Below are positions 9,794-20,110 of a stretch of 64,000 nt of DNA, one piece after another. How positions within the stretch are numbered: the stretch's first letter is position 1; each line of letters opens with the position of its first letter. The notes below the pieces were generated by a model. That model saw only the letters and a program-made list of their open reading frames with translations. It was not told the origin of the DNA and searched no databases. The stretch comes from Enoplolaimus lenunculus (taxonomy: Eukaryota; Nematoda; Enoplea; Enoplida; Thoracostomopsidae): assembly GCA_030248215.1 (NCBI GenBank), contig JASANG010000859.1, positions 1 through 64,000 on the forward strand. The letters are read 5' to 3'. The position numbers were made by a program, and so were the translations under genes.

Positions 9794-11509
9794 CAATTAT
9801 TCATCCGTGGCCTAAGGTATCCAAATTCTTTACGTAGTAAAGCTTAACCTCTCACTATTTTATGTTTTTGAAGCGTTGCGTTCAGTTGCAATATTTGTTT
9901 GGATCATGTTACTTTTAAGCGCATCCAGCTTTTCCAAAGTACATCAGAAGAATGTGCCTTAGAATCAGGCATGAGACTATTGGTCGCGACAAGCCTCGGT
10001 ATTTGGCAGGCGAGCCAAGAACAGAAGTCGAGGATTCGACAAATGTATGGCTGGATTGTTGAAGTAAGTGATGCCTGACCGATAAATAAAATTTTGCTGT
10101 GAATCTATGAATTTTCATAGTCACGCAATAATTATGTGCAGATATTATCGAAAACACAAAAAAAACTACGAAAAACATAAAAAAACTAGTTTAGACTTAT
10201 TTTTATGATGAAGTTTAACTTTTTAGGACTTGGAATACGCGCTCAAATACTGTTACACCCTAAAAATATCAATGGTAATTTATCAGGTTTTCCAGCGTTA
10301 TTGAAACCCATAAAGATTGCGAACGTACGCAGGAACACGCAGACGTTTACAACACATATGTTTAGAAAAATATGTGTACAAGTACAGGTATATTAATCAG
10401 TTCCATGGCAGTTGGCATAAATACAAATTATGATTTCAATTTTTTGAAATTTCAAAGAAATATCAGGCTACAAGAACCGGGTGTCGATTTTTTCCGGCTT
10501 CGGCAAAATATTAACATCCGGCTCTGGTATTTTAAGTTGCCGGTATTATTTTTAAAAAACGTCTGAAAATTTACACCATCATTCATGTTTATGCCAAGCG
10601 CTATCGAACTGGTTGACTTACTTTTACGCATTTGTTCTCTCACACATGTAATGTAAATGTTTGCATGTGACCGTGTACATTCACAGTTTTATTGGGTTAC
10701 AATAACGCTGAAAATCCAGATATAGATAACAAGTGTTATTCTAGAGGCTAACAGAATACATCTCAGCATACTTTATTATTCCTAAGGCTAAGCCTAAATT
10801 TCACCATAAAAATGGGTCTATAACTAAGTCTAGCCTAAAGCAAAAATATCAGCTTTAAGCAGAGCCATGGATGGGTGGTTTTGTTCATCACCGAAAAAAT
10901 ATTTTTAAAATTATTTCTGTAATGCTTTTTTCGAAATTTTTTGTGTTTGTTCATAGTTTTTTGTGTGTTTTCAGAATATCTGCTAATAATTATTGCGTAT
11001 CTATGGAAATTCATAGATTCATAGCGAAAATTTATTCATCAGGCATTCCTTGCTTCAACAATATTAACTTCTCCTTTCTACAGGTTTACCAGCATTTGCT
11101 GAATTCTCGCATTCTTCTAGTTTTGGTTCCAAACCACCGAGACCTGCCAAATACCCAGACTTGGCTAGACTTAGATCAAGACATCCATCTCTGATCTTCA
11201 CCGCCTCCGGAACACTGGATGCCCTTAAAAGGGAAATGGCCTAAAAATATTAAAACTGGATGCAACGCTGCAAAACATAGAATAATACAGTAGCGTCATT
11301 GTTAAAATCTTAAGAATGCTTCAGTGTGAGATTTTAAACTTTGTCGCGTAAACACTTTGGGTACCTTAAGCCACGGAAGGAAAAATTGTAAGCTAAGTGC
11401 TGATATTTGAATGCCAATAAGTATTGATTTGAATTCATTATTCAGCTCCGGCTGGATACTAGACTATCCGGCTCCAACTCCGTCAGTTTTGGTATTCGGT
11501 AACACCGTG
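9704..11509. mobile_element. hAT-like element, family 7, long copy
   Basis: It begins CAGGGTGCGATCGAATACC and ends TATTCGGTAACACCGTG, with GGAGCCG and CCGGCTCC sub-terminal blocks. The flanks ATAGGTAT and ATATATAC match at 5 of 8 positions, so it looks old. Inverted sub-terminal blocks carrying GGATGC and AACGC...TTGC motifs occur near 9870-9950 and 11220-11290 and also in the copies at 16238 and 36440. A small family 3 fragment (about 10755-10860) is inside. No transposase frame was found. Confidence 0.55.
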
Positions 11510-13036
11510 ATATATACACTATAAATAAAAATGTTGATTGTGGTCGTTAATAAATAAAATGCAGGGTATTGTCGAAAATATTCAAGCTTCTTTTTTTAAA
11601 AATCTTTCGAATGAAAGTTTTTAAAACATCCCTGAACTTTTTAAACAAAACCACTGATAACCACAATTTTTATAAAAATATGAAAATTTCGACTCCTGAA
11701 ACGACCGGAATTCCGGCAAAAATTCTCGCTGTTTGGGGTTTTAGGTCGATTGCCTGTCGTGGCGGAAAATAGGTCTTCGTTTGCGCCATACACACGTTAT
11801 CGTTGATTTTAGTGGCACACACTGAAAGGTACACCATTTGTAAAAATACTTGAGAAAATTTTTTTACCGAAATGTTAGACTTTTCGGGAAAAAATCTGGC
11901 ACAGACGGAACCGAAGATTGATTTTTTATTTGCTGTTTGTGCCTATAGTAACAAATATTGGTAATTTCAAAGTTCATATACACCTATTAAATCGCCATCT
12001 GTTTGTCATGTGAACAAAACGACATAAGCGAGGAAACATTGCTTCATCTTGGTTTTTAAATACACAATCATGATTTTCATAAAAGCTTTTATTTGCAAGA
12101 AAAAATAAAACTTTGACAGTAAAGTAGCTGAAAATTTTGTATCGTTTATCCAAACAATGAAAGTGTATATCCTTTTTACAAAAGAATCGTTTACCATTAG
12201 TGCACTTAAAATTTCCACAAAATTTACTTTACTTACTTAGATTCTCGTCGTGTTCAGGGTATTGCATCATCCTTATGTGGCGAATGTTCTTCACACTAAA
12301 ATGTTTTACTATCATCAAAAAATATCGCTACCGAACGAAAAATTACAGGAAAAGTCGTCAAAATTGTCAAGAATTTTGATACAATTTTGTCCTGTCTTAA
12401 AATATAAAAAATACAGATTGTTTGAGTTTTTACACAAATAACAATCGCTTTTTTTCGCTGACAAAAAATCATTGCCGAAAAACATTGCAGTATTTTGCAC
12501 GCGGGTTGCCGGCCTGGCGCAAGATGTTCATTTCACACCTCACACTGCCGCTTAGGCCTAAGCAGGAAATTTTTTTAAAACGAGAAAGAGAATTTTTACG
12601 GTTTGTTTGATTTTTGACACAATAAAGTGTGTGTAATCACAACATTTTAAAAACGTTTTCATTTCGCAGAGACTATGCACAATATTCTATTGTAAATTCA
12701 AAATAAATACGTCCGTTTATCTGTTTTTACAGAACTGATCATGTATAAGAATATTTTGTATTTTGAGTGAATTTTTCATGATAGTCGCTATTTTCACACG
12801 TGAAAATTGAGGCCAAAATAGTTTTTTTAATCCCACACCGCTGCAGCGAATATGATACAACTTGTCGCCAACAGCTGGTCACCCGATAGCTGCGAAAGCC
12901 TATTGCAAAGCCTAAGCATAATCCAGGCGTGTATAAAAGAAGAGGAATAGACGTTAAGTGTCTAAGTAAACCCGAAATTTCTAGTGACATGAAAAAGTTA
13001 ACAACAGGCTTGAGAGAAAATAAACATTCTCAGCTT
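11510..13036. other. No feature recognised
   Basis: About 1.5 kb of AT-rich DNA. ORFs of 61-83 codons on both strands overlap one another and show no domain or codon pattern I would defend. Confidence 0.3.
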
Positions 13037-13093
13037 ATATTCTCAAATGTGTGTAGCACCTATTACCAGTTGATGATAGGTCTTGTAACTTTC

Positions 13094-13289
13094 GGCCCAT
13101 GTAAAGATCAACGGCGGAACTTTTTTCTGAATGACTGCGATAGAATAAGCTTAAGCTTTAAACTAATGTTTTCCTTGACTTTGGCTTAGGCTTAGGCTTA
13201 TCCTTAAGAATATGCTCATTCTTACGCTTTAGGCTTAGGCTTTGGAATAAGCTTATAGTACTGTTCCGCCACTGTTCTATACATTGGCC
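13094..13289. mobile_element. TTAGGC-core MITE, family 3
   Basis: It begins GGCCCATGTAAAGATCAACG and ends CGCCACTGTTCTATACATTG followed by GCC. A perfect 8-bp duplication, TAACTTTC, borders it (13086-13093 and 13290-13297). The core is a run of CTTAGG-type hexamers. The 8-bp duplication fits hAT, P or Merlin-type transposition. Confidence 0.85.
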
Positions 13290-13379
13290 TAACTTTCTAA
13301 CCAAGAATGACGAGGTTTGAAATGCAACACGTTTATTGCATTCGATTTACTCTTCTGTAAAAACAATGTTGCACATAGC

Positions 13380-13740
13380 TAGGTTTTTGAAATATTGACC
13401 TACCCATATGGGTAGAGTCGAGAGGTCTACTCGTAGCCCATATAGATGTCAACATAATGCACTTTCAAGCTTGCTTTTTAAAACAGCTCAGTACAGTGAG
13501 TTTTGTTTTACAAGTCTGGTTTAGTCTTTTTTACAATATATCTTTGGAAAAAATCTGAAAAATTACGCAAACTATAAATATTGTTAAAACAAACTCAAGG
13601 TGCCTATATGGGTAACAAACCGAAGACTAGCTACCCATAGCTACAAACGTAAGGTACCCATATGGGTTGTAGCTAGCTAGCAACCTATTCATATAGGTTG
13701 TTTCTACCTGCTGCTATGGGTAGGTGACAAAACAGATCCC
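13380..13740. repeat. Cluster of CCCATATGGGT palindromes
   Basis: ACCCATATGGGTA or close variants occur at about 13403, 13436, 13605, 13634, 13657, 13690 and 13718, in both orientations. The motif is its own inverse, so the stretch can form many small hairpins. No gene is present. Confidence 0.6.
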
Positions 13741-13924
13741 AAGCGCACAATCGGTAACGTGAACCCCGCATTAGTTTGAAAACCTATTATCAACTGGTGA
13801 TAGGTGCTATGTGCATTTCAGAATATGGGCCCTGGTTACTAGAGGTTAAAATATTTTTTGCTTAATAAGATTATACCCTCCTAAAATTGAATATCTTGCT
13901 AAGATCCTGACATAGTCTTGAGCC

Positions 13925-14050
13925 TAAGCCTAACCCTAATGGCAGGCGACACATTGTTGGTTCGGTCCATGTATAGAACATGGTTGCAACAGTACTAAAA
14001 GCATATTCCTAAGCCTAAGCCTGTGCCTAAGGCTAAACCTAAGCCTGAGC
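13925..14050. mobile_element. TTAGGC-core MITE fragments, family 3
   Basis: GTCCATGTATAGAACATGGT is a family 3 end, placed between two short runs of AGCCTAAGCCTAA. At least one rearrangement has occurred; no target duplication is recognisable. Confidence 0.45.
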
Positions 14051-14572
14051 TTTGAATTTCAGTTCGGAAGGATATCATATATTTTAAAAATTTTTGACCT
14101 CCACAAAACTTGTTCTAGAACCCTTTAATAGTACGCTTTATCGTCAATTCAAAAATTGCAAGAATGAATATTATCTTCCTCTCTTGCATATGCGTCTGTC
14201 TGTTCGGTTGAATTTGTTTTATACTTTGAGCTCGTTAATTATTCTGCAGTATGGCGGCCATTTTCTTAAATTTATTTTAATTTCACTAGCTATGGTATTA
14301 AACGTAATATATTAAATTTGAATGAGCAATTTTACCGAAATGTATAACGCTCAAACATGACACTATACGCTGACGTTGTAAACGGTTATATTCGAAACTT
14401 AACTTGGCAAACAGGATTACTTGATTCAATTAAAGGAGTCACTTACCAGTTTTATGGCTTGGTTCTGATTCGACTGGTATTTATAGCAGGTGTGAATTGA
14501 TTTCTAGCATATTTGGTGGTATATATTTTCAAATGTGCGTAGCGGCTATCATCAATTGGTGATCGGTTTACG

Positions 14573-15835
14573 ATGTTGCCCAAACAACAATTGCCCACAC
14601 GGCAATTGTGCCAACGATAATTGACAAAATGCGACAATTGCCTAAACGCTAATTGTCAAAAATTGTACAATTGTCTATATCAGGGCACTATGGATACTGC
14701 GAGGTTGTGCGTCAAAAAGTTCGGTTTTGCTCTGTGATTTTTGGCGGATCATTATTGCTTATGGAGACTCATACAGGGTCACGGGCTAAAGGCTTCACCC
14801 GTGTGATCCATATGTCATCGCTATGACTAATGCAGTAAACAGAATGTCCTATATTTTAGACTATACGATTCTCGTTTTTGAAGGGGGCTTTACCCAGGTG
14901 GAATCTGGTAAAACACGGTAGGTGCTCTTAGTTTACCTTTGTGTTTGCTGTACAATATTTATACGTGGCAGGATTTAACGGCACTTTCGGCTGATAAACG
15001 CCCGCATAAGCGGTGTATTCGTGTTGCATTGTAATCATATTCCTAAGCCTAAGCGTAATTGTAAGCCTAAGCCTAAGCATAAGAATGAGCATATTCCTAA
15101 CCCTAAGCCTAAGCCAATCAAAAAAATTAGTCTAAAGCTTAAGCTTACTTTATTCTAGTCCCACAAAAAACTCTCTGCCCCTGATCTGTACATTGGCCAA
15201 AAATTTTATGGACGCTGACCTGATCGACGCCGCAAAAACATCGGTTCGACGCTTCCCAACCATTCCACCGAAGCTATAGGTGCACAAGTGTTTACAATTG
15301 CACTCCGGGCCTGTTACTGTTCCGAGGATAAACGGTAGGTACGCTCCACACAGAGTAACATGGGTCTAGCATATTAACATAATATTCTTTCAAGCTGTCG
15401 GTCTGTTGCAGTTCACAGGAATGTGAGTCAAATTCATCCGCACTGTTCATGGCATATTTATACCCATGAGAATCCTGGAAATATAACTAAGCCTAGATTT
15501 CCAATTTGGACATCGTGGGTCTGCTGAATTATATTCTGCACTTGTCGTTCGGGTAATTGTCATTTAGACAATTGTTGCGTTGGGCCAATATTTGTTTGGA
15601 CAATTAACTAAACGACAATTGCAAAATATAACAATTCAACAGACACACGGTTTCCAATTTGGACATCGTGGGTCTGCTGAATTGTTATATTTTGCAATTG
15701 TCGTTTGGGTAATTGTCGTTTGGACAATTGTTGCGTTGGGCCAATTGTCGTTTGGGCAATTATAACGTTTGGACAATTGTGGTTTAGGCAATCATCGTTT
15801 GGACAATTGTCGTTTAGGCAATCGCCGCAATCTGA
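14573..15835. mobile_element. Fold-back-like element with minisatellite arms
   Basis: The left arm (14573-14690) is made of units such as CAAACAACAATTGCCCACAC. The right arm (15545-15835) is made of the inverse units, such as CAATTGTCGTTTGGACAATT, about 15 bases long and repeated more than fifteen times. The arms point towards each other and enclose about 850 bases containing a family 3 MITE. Long inverted arms built from short direct repeats are the hallmark of fold-back elements. The outer borders are approximate. Confidence 0.5.
15020..15198. mobile_element. TTAGGC-core MITE, family 3, partial
   Basis: CATATTCCTAAGCCTAAGCG leads into a CCTAAG array, the family block AAAATTAGTCTAAAGCTTAA, and the right end GCCCCTGATCTGTACATTGG plus CC. 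The left terminal repeat is not visible. Confidence 0.6.
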
Positions 15836-16229
15836 TTGGTAATGAATAAGGTTCGAAACTGCTTAAATTTTGCAGTTGATTTACTCTTTGAACGCCTTAC
15901 GTACACGTTCTAAAATTAGCTTTCTCCTTGTCAACGCGTTAAAAATTGTAATATTTTCCCTACTTTATGCTCATAATATTTGGTGACAGCTAGTATTAAT
16001 CCATCAGGTGGTATATAATACTGGCAAACATGCCCGGGGCGCAGTTAAAATTTTATTTTGAAAGGAAATAAAACGTAATCTTAAAGTTATTTGCAAACGA
16101 GCGCAGTCAGTGACAACAATTATTTAGATCTTTTTCCTTTTGTACCGAAATGGTCATTCTAAACCCATCAAAAAATATATATTGTTTGTCTGAGAATTTC
16201 TATCCCTGCATTGTATACGACCCTGATAT
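15836..16229. other. No feature recognised
   Basis: AT-rich spacer between the fold-back-like arm and the next hAT-like element. Confidence 0.3.
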
Positions 16230-16237
16230 GTGTCGGT

Positions 16238-17325
16238 CAGGGTGCGACCAGATATCTGGCTCCGGCTCCGGCAAAAAATCGGCATCCGGCTCCGGCGGCG
16301 GTATTTTTTATTGCCGGATATTTGTTTTAAAATTTGAAAAAATAAAACTGACTTAGATTGACTTACTTTTATATCTTTATTGTGTCATAATTGTGTTATG
16401 TAAAGCATTTTAAAGTTTTGAATAAGGTACGTATACTGGATAGCAGGGTGGTAACGACAAGAATAGGAGGCCTAAAAATTATATGCCGTAATAAGCGAGC
16501 TGCCAAGTTATCAATTTTATTGATTATCTGCATGCATATCTATTAGAACTCACGTAACTTAAACAACATTCACTGTGGAAACCAGTTTTATATTTGCTTC
16601 AAACTTAAGGCGATTAATTCAGTTGAGGACAAGTGTAACTTCTTATTCTAAATTTTTTCTTAGAACGTAGCTCCCATTCCAAAATTCTGGCTAGGCCTCT
16701 GGTTGCATGCCGGCCACTTTGTACTTTACGCTGCAGTTAACGTGACCATAAGTCAAAACTAAACTTAAGCAGAACTATAGCCTTAAATCGTAAGCTACAT
16801 ACACCACTATTTAATATTATCTTACAAAAACTGGATGCCCGACCGTAAAAGTAAGACCGGCCAAACAAATATTGCAACTGAACGCAACGTTACATAAACA
16901 GAATAATGGAACAGGTTCATTGTTAAAGTGTTAAGCTTTGTCTCGAAAACAATTTTAATATAGACCACGGAAGGAAGAATTGTGAGTTATATTCTGATAT
17001 CTGAATACTAGACACTTTATTTTAGTTTTTTGCTTGAATTTCAGTTATTTGTGGAAATATATAAATAAAAATGTATGTGTTTGTGGTAATTTTTGAGCGA
17101 TACGCTACTAATTTACAAAAAAGACCATAATTAGTGCGCTCAACCAGTAACTCAAACAGTAATATGATTTAATAAACCAGAATACAAACTATAAACTTAT
17201 AAAGGCATTTTAGATTAAATAACAATCGAATTAACTATCAGGCTCCGGCTCCGTCTGCGGCCGGATATTAGATTATCCGGCTCCGGCTTCGGCTCCGTCA
17301 GTTTTTGGTATCCGGTCGCACCCTG
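16238..17325. mobile_element. hAT-like element, family 7, 1.09 kb
   Basis: It begins CAGGGTGCGACCAGATAT and ends GGTATCCGGTCGCACCCTG, flanked by a perfect 8-bp duplication, GTGTCGGT (16230-16237, 17326-17333). Both sub-terminal regions are full of TCCGGCTCCGG. The middle shares the GGATGC...CAACGTTAC block with the copy at 9704. There is no transposase, so it is non-autonomous. Confidence 0.88.
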
Positions 17326-17399
17326 GTGTCGGTCGATTATGAAAGTTTGACAAAAATTTATTGTAAAAATAATAAACGTTACATATATTAATACTTTAG

Positions 17400-19651
17400 G
17401 TTTGGCTTCGCTACGTCAAGCGTTTTCCGAAGCGCAACTTTCGCTACTACAATCGTCCGCTGGATTTAAAATACCTCAGCCGTGTACGGGCCTTGAATCA
17501 GGGCTACATCCTGGACTGGCATGGACCTGTGAGGATAGGAATGATTATTTTTGTTCGCCGCAACGAATCTATGGTCGTCATTGGTGTGTTCATATATCAG
17601 GTTAGTTAGGCGCTGATTTAACGTTCAGAAGATAAAGTTATACACTTATCAGTATATGATCACCTTCGAAACCTTAGCGTTCCAAACGTGACCCGTACAA
17701 TTCGGAAAGGTTTGGAATCGAATGACATTCTGGTAGCTAAGGGTGGCTCCCGGAAGTCCAATTCCCTCAACTCAATGAATCAGAAATAATTTTACATTTC
17801 AAATGCCGATCATATAATTTCACCACAGTTCGAAAATTTTGTCACATCTTAGACAGAGGGTTTCGCACTTTTTATATATACCTCGGAGTATCAGGTACTG
17901 CCTATTTGAAATTCGGGCAGCGTGCCAAACAGAAAGTATATAAAGCTTGAACTCGTGTTATTTCCCCGTCATATTTTTCACGTATTTAGCTAGAAAACAC
18001 ATTGTGAGCATCAAATGAACAATTTACATCACAACATTTTCAGCACGACATGGCCAACGTATATATACATCTCCGTCTTCTCTAGATCCAATACTGAAGT
18101 TGTTAAGCAGCTTTTTTCAGCAGCCTGGATTAAACTGGAGTTGAATACCGCTGGAGCTCAGCCTGAACCCGTAGCAAAGCAAATCTATCTATTTTAAGCG
18201 ATTTTGTATTCGCTAATTTTAGCCAATCTCTGCGCATCTGCCGGAACCAAACGTAAACCGGCGTAGCATATGCTAACTTTTCTCATCTCTAACACTAAAT
18301 TAAGGGGAGGATATATGCTCAATGGCGGATGTGGAAGTTTCAGGTGCATGGATTTTAAGTTGTCCAAGCCCGTGCGAGCTACACAGAATTAACTGCGAGG
18401 TGCAACCGGAGGTGAAAAATACCGGAGCCGGAGGTCAACTAATCTTGCCGGAGCCGCAGCCGGAGGTGAGGCGAAATTGGGTAGTAACAATGATGGCTAA
18501 TTAGATAATTTTAGCCAATATCTGCAATATGTTGTTAAGTTATTTGGTTTTACGCTAATTTTCTGCCAAATTTCGGCAATTATTTCCTGAAAATTGTGAC
18601 AAAAGCATAACGAAACGCGCTAAACAGATAAATTTTGCAAAATAATGCAAAATTTTACTACCGAAATTGCATGAACCTCCGGCAAAAATTCTACCGGAGC
18701 CGGAGCCTGAGCCAGAGGCCGATTTTCTGCCAGAGCCGAAGCCGGAGGCAGACCTCCGGTTGTAGCCTGCTCATAGCATACTTCATGCCGGAAAGTGTTA
18801 AGTTAACAATTTATGCATTCCTGTTCTATTTCGTTTCCACTAGTTGATCTGCATATTTGAACCGTGGGCAGTTTAAGACTATCAACACTCGTGTATAGGA
18901 GTATGCACAAAGCTAGACCTTGGTGCTTTTCAAAGGTGAACTCGAGCACTCCGAGCTCCACTCAAGACCCGCCACTGATAACACGTAATTCGAGTGGAAT
19001 GTTAGAAATGAGAAACGTGTACTTACATTCGCCTCGAAACGTTTCTCAATTTTGAGCAAATGCAAACTATAAAGGGGAATTTAATCATAAAAACAATACT
19101 GTGTAGTAGACATTTAGTGGAGTCGGCGAAAAACTTCCGCCCCCGAACTGACCCATGTATAGCTGATGACTTTAGCAATGGTATAAAACATATTCCTAAA
19201 CCTAAGCCTGTGAGACTATAACTAAGCCTAAGCCAAAGCAAAAAGTTTCCACTGTAGGCGGAACTACAAAAGTATGGGAATCTTGCAGGCTGCAAAAAAA
19301 GATTATATTTTATTTGTTACAGCTTTATCTCTATTTGCGCCGGCCATATTTACATGCTCAGATGGCTCTATTCCACAAGCGTTTTGCCAACAGAACATAT
19401 TTGGTCTATACCAATGCCCGCTTCATAACGACCTTCGTCAAGGCATCTACCATCAATGTTTTGGCACCGCCCTGTCCCCTCGGCACGGAATAGTTCCATA
19501 CTGTTGTCGTGTACCGGTAAAGATACCCCAAGCACCGGCCAAAGACCGTCCCAGTCCATGGGACGCGTTCTTTGATTCTATTGGATGGCGGATGCGAAAA
19601 CACAAGCGAATTAGAAATCAAAAGAAGCTTAGACGGTTAATCATTGGTTAA
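17400..19651 (+). CDS. Candidate 3' end of an unidentified gene, two exons, two open frames
   Basis: An acceptor (ATACTTTAG) and a donor (TATCAG/GTTAGT) bound a 201-base exon at 17400-17600. A second acceptor (TATTTGTTACAG) opens the next exon at 19323. Read in phase 0, the two exons give 123 residues, starting VWLRYVKRFPKRNFRYYN, with LNQGYILDWHGPVRIG and ending NVLAPPCPLGTE at the TAG of 19491. A second frame also stays open across the same junction, giving a Cys-rich segment (QAFCQQNIFGLYQCPLHND, PYCCRVPVKIPQ) and a very basic end (KHKRIRNQKKLRRLIIG) that stops at 19649. The phase-0 frame has more purine-first codons in the first exon and I favour it. Upstream exons are not found; a hAT element ends 75 bases before the first exon. 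I recognise no family in either frame. Confidence 0.4.
18394..18769. mobile_element. hAT-like family 7 relative
   Basis: GAGGTGCAACCGGAGGTG and the inverted ACCTCCGGTTGTAGCCTG bound 376 bases rich in GGAGCCGGAG. The 8 bases outside do not match, so it is either old or slightly mis-bounded. It would lie in the intron of the candidate gene at 17400. Confidence 0.5.
19140..19262. mobile_element. TTAGGC-core MITE relic, family 3
   Basis: CCCATGTATAGCTGATGACT, then CATATTCCTAAACCTAAGCC and AAGCCTAAGCCAAAGCAAAA, reproduces the family order; the right end is lost. Confidence 0.45.
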
Positions 19652-19816
19652 AGCATACAAAATGACGCCATTCGTTTGTACAGTAGCTTTAGCTCGATCT
19701 CCTACGGGTGTTGAAGTATTGCGTGATAACTCAGATTGAATTTATTTTATTGTTGTTGCTAAAAATATCAACTTAACAATTTTAGGACGATTTTAAGAAT
19801 GCAGATCTAGTATTAA

Positions 19817-20110
19817 ACCCCATTTATACATACAAGCTTTTGCAGCGAGAACTCGCAGCTGCAACTTGTACGAAATACTTGCAGCTGCAAGTATTTTCAA
19901 ACAAACATTCCAAGAGACTAATCAAACTGCAGGTGCAATAAATTCAATCGACTTTCAACTGCGTTCACAGGTGCAAATTAAATTCCATAGCATAAATTCC
20001 AGTGAATAATTTGCAGCTACAAGCACTTCAAACCTGCTTTGTGACCAAACTTGAGCGTCCAAGGTGCACGTGCAAGTTTTTGTTGCAAAACTTGCACGTG
20101 TCAATAGGAC
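19817..20110. mobile_element. TGCAAGTT hairpin MITE, family 6
   Basis: The left end ACCCCATTTATACATACAAG follows TTAA (19813-19816), and the right end ACTTGCACGTGTCAATAGGA is inverse. Internally, TTGCAGCTGCAA-type palindromes repeat several times. A cleaner copy with TTAA on both sides is at 42143. Confidence 0.6.

Larger units (their letters stand above)
13037..13826. mobile_element. MITE, family 9 (ATCACCAGTTGATGATAG ends), host to later insertions
   Basis: The left end, ATATTCTCAAATGTGTGTAG then CACCTATTACCAGTTGATGA, is matched by an inverted right end with CAACTGGTGATAGGTGC and TTTCAGAATAT. The roughly 48-base terminal repeats enclose a family 3 MITE (13094-13289), a block of CCCATATGGG palindromes and a family 4 end (about 13750-13771). 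Single ends of the same family occur near 14530, 34075, 48500 and 56695. Confidence 0.55.

Noticed and set aside
16664-16765. Coding exon reading NVAPIPKFWLGLWLHAGHF after a strong acceptor
   Set aside because: It lies inside a hAT-like element with a perfect 8-bp duplication and has no convincing donor, so it is not used as an exon of the gene at 17400.
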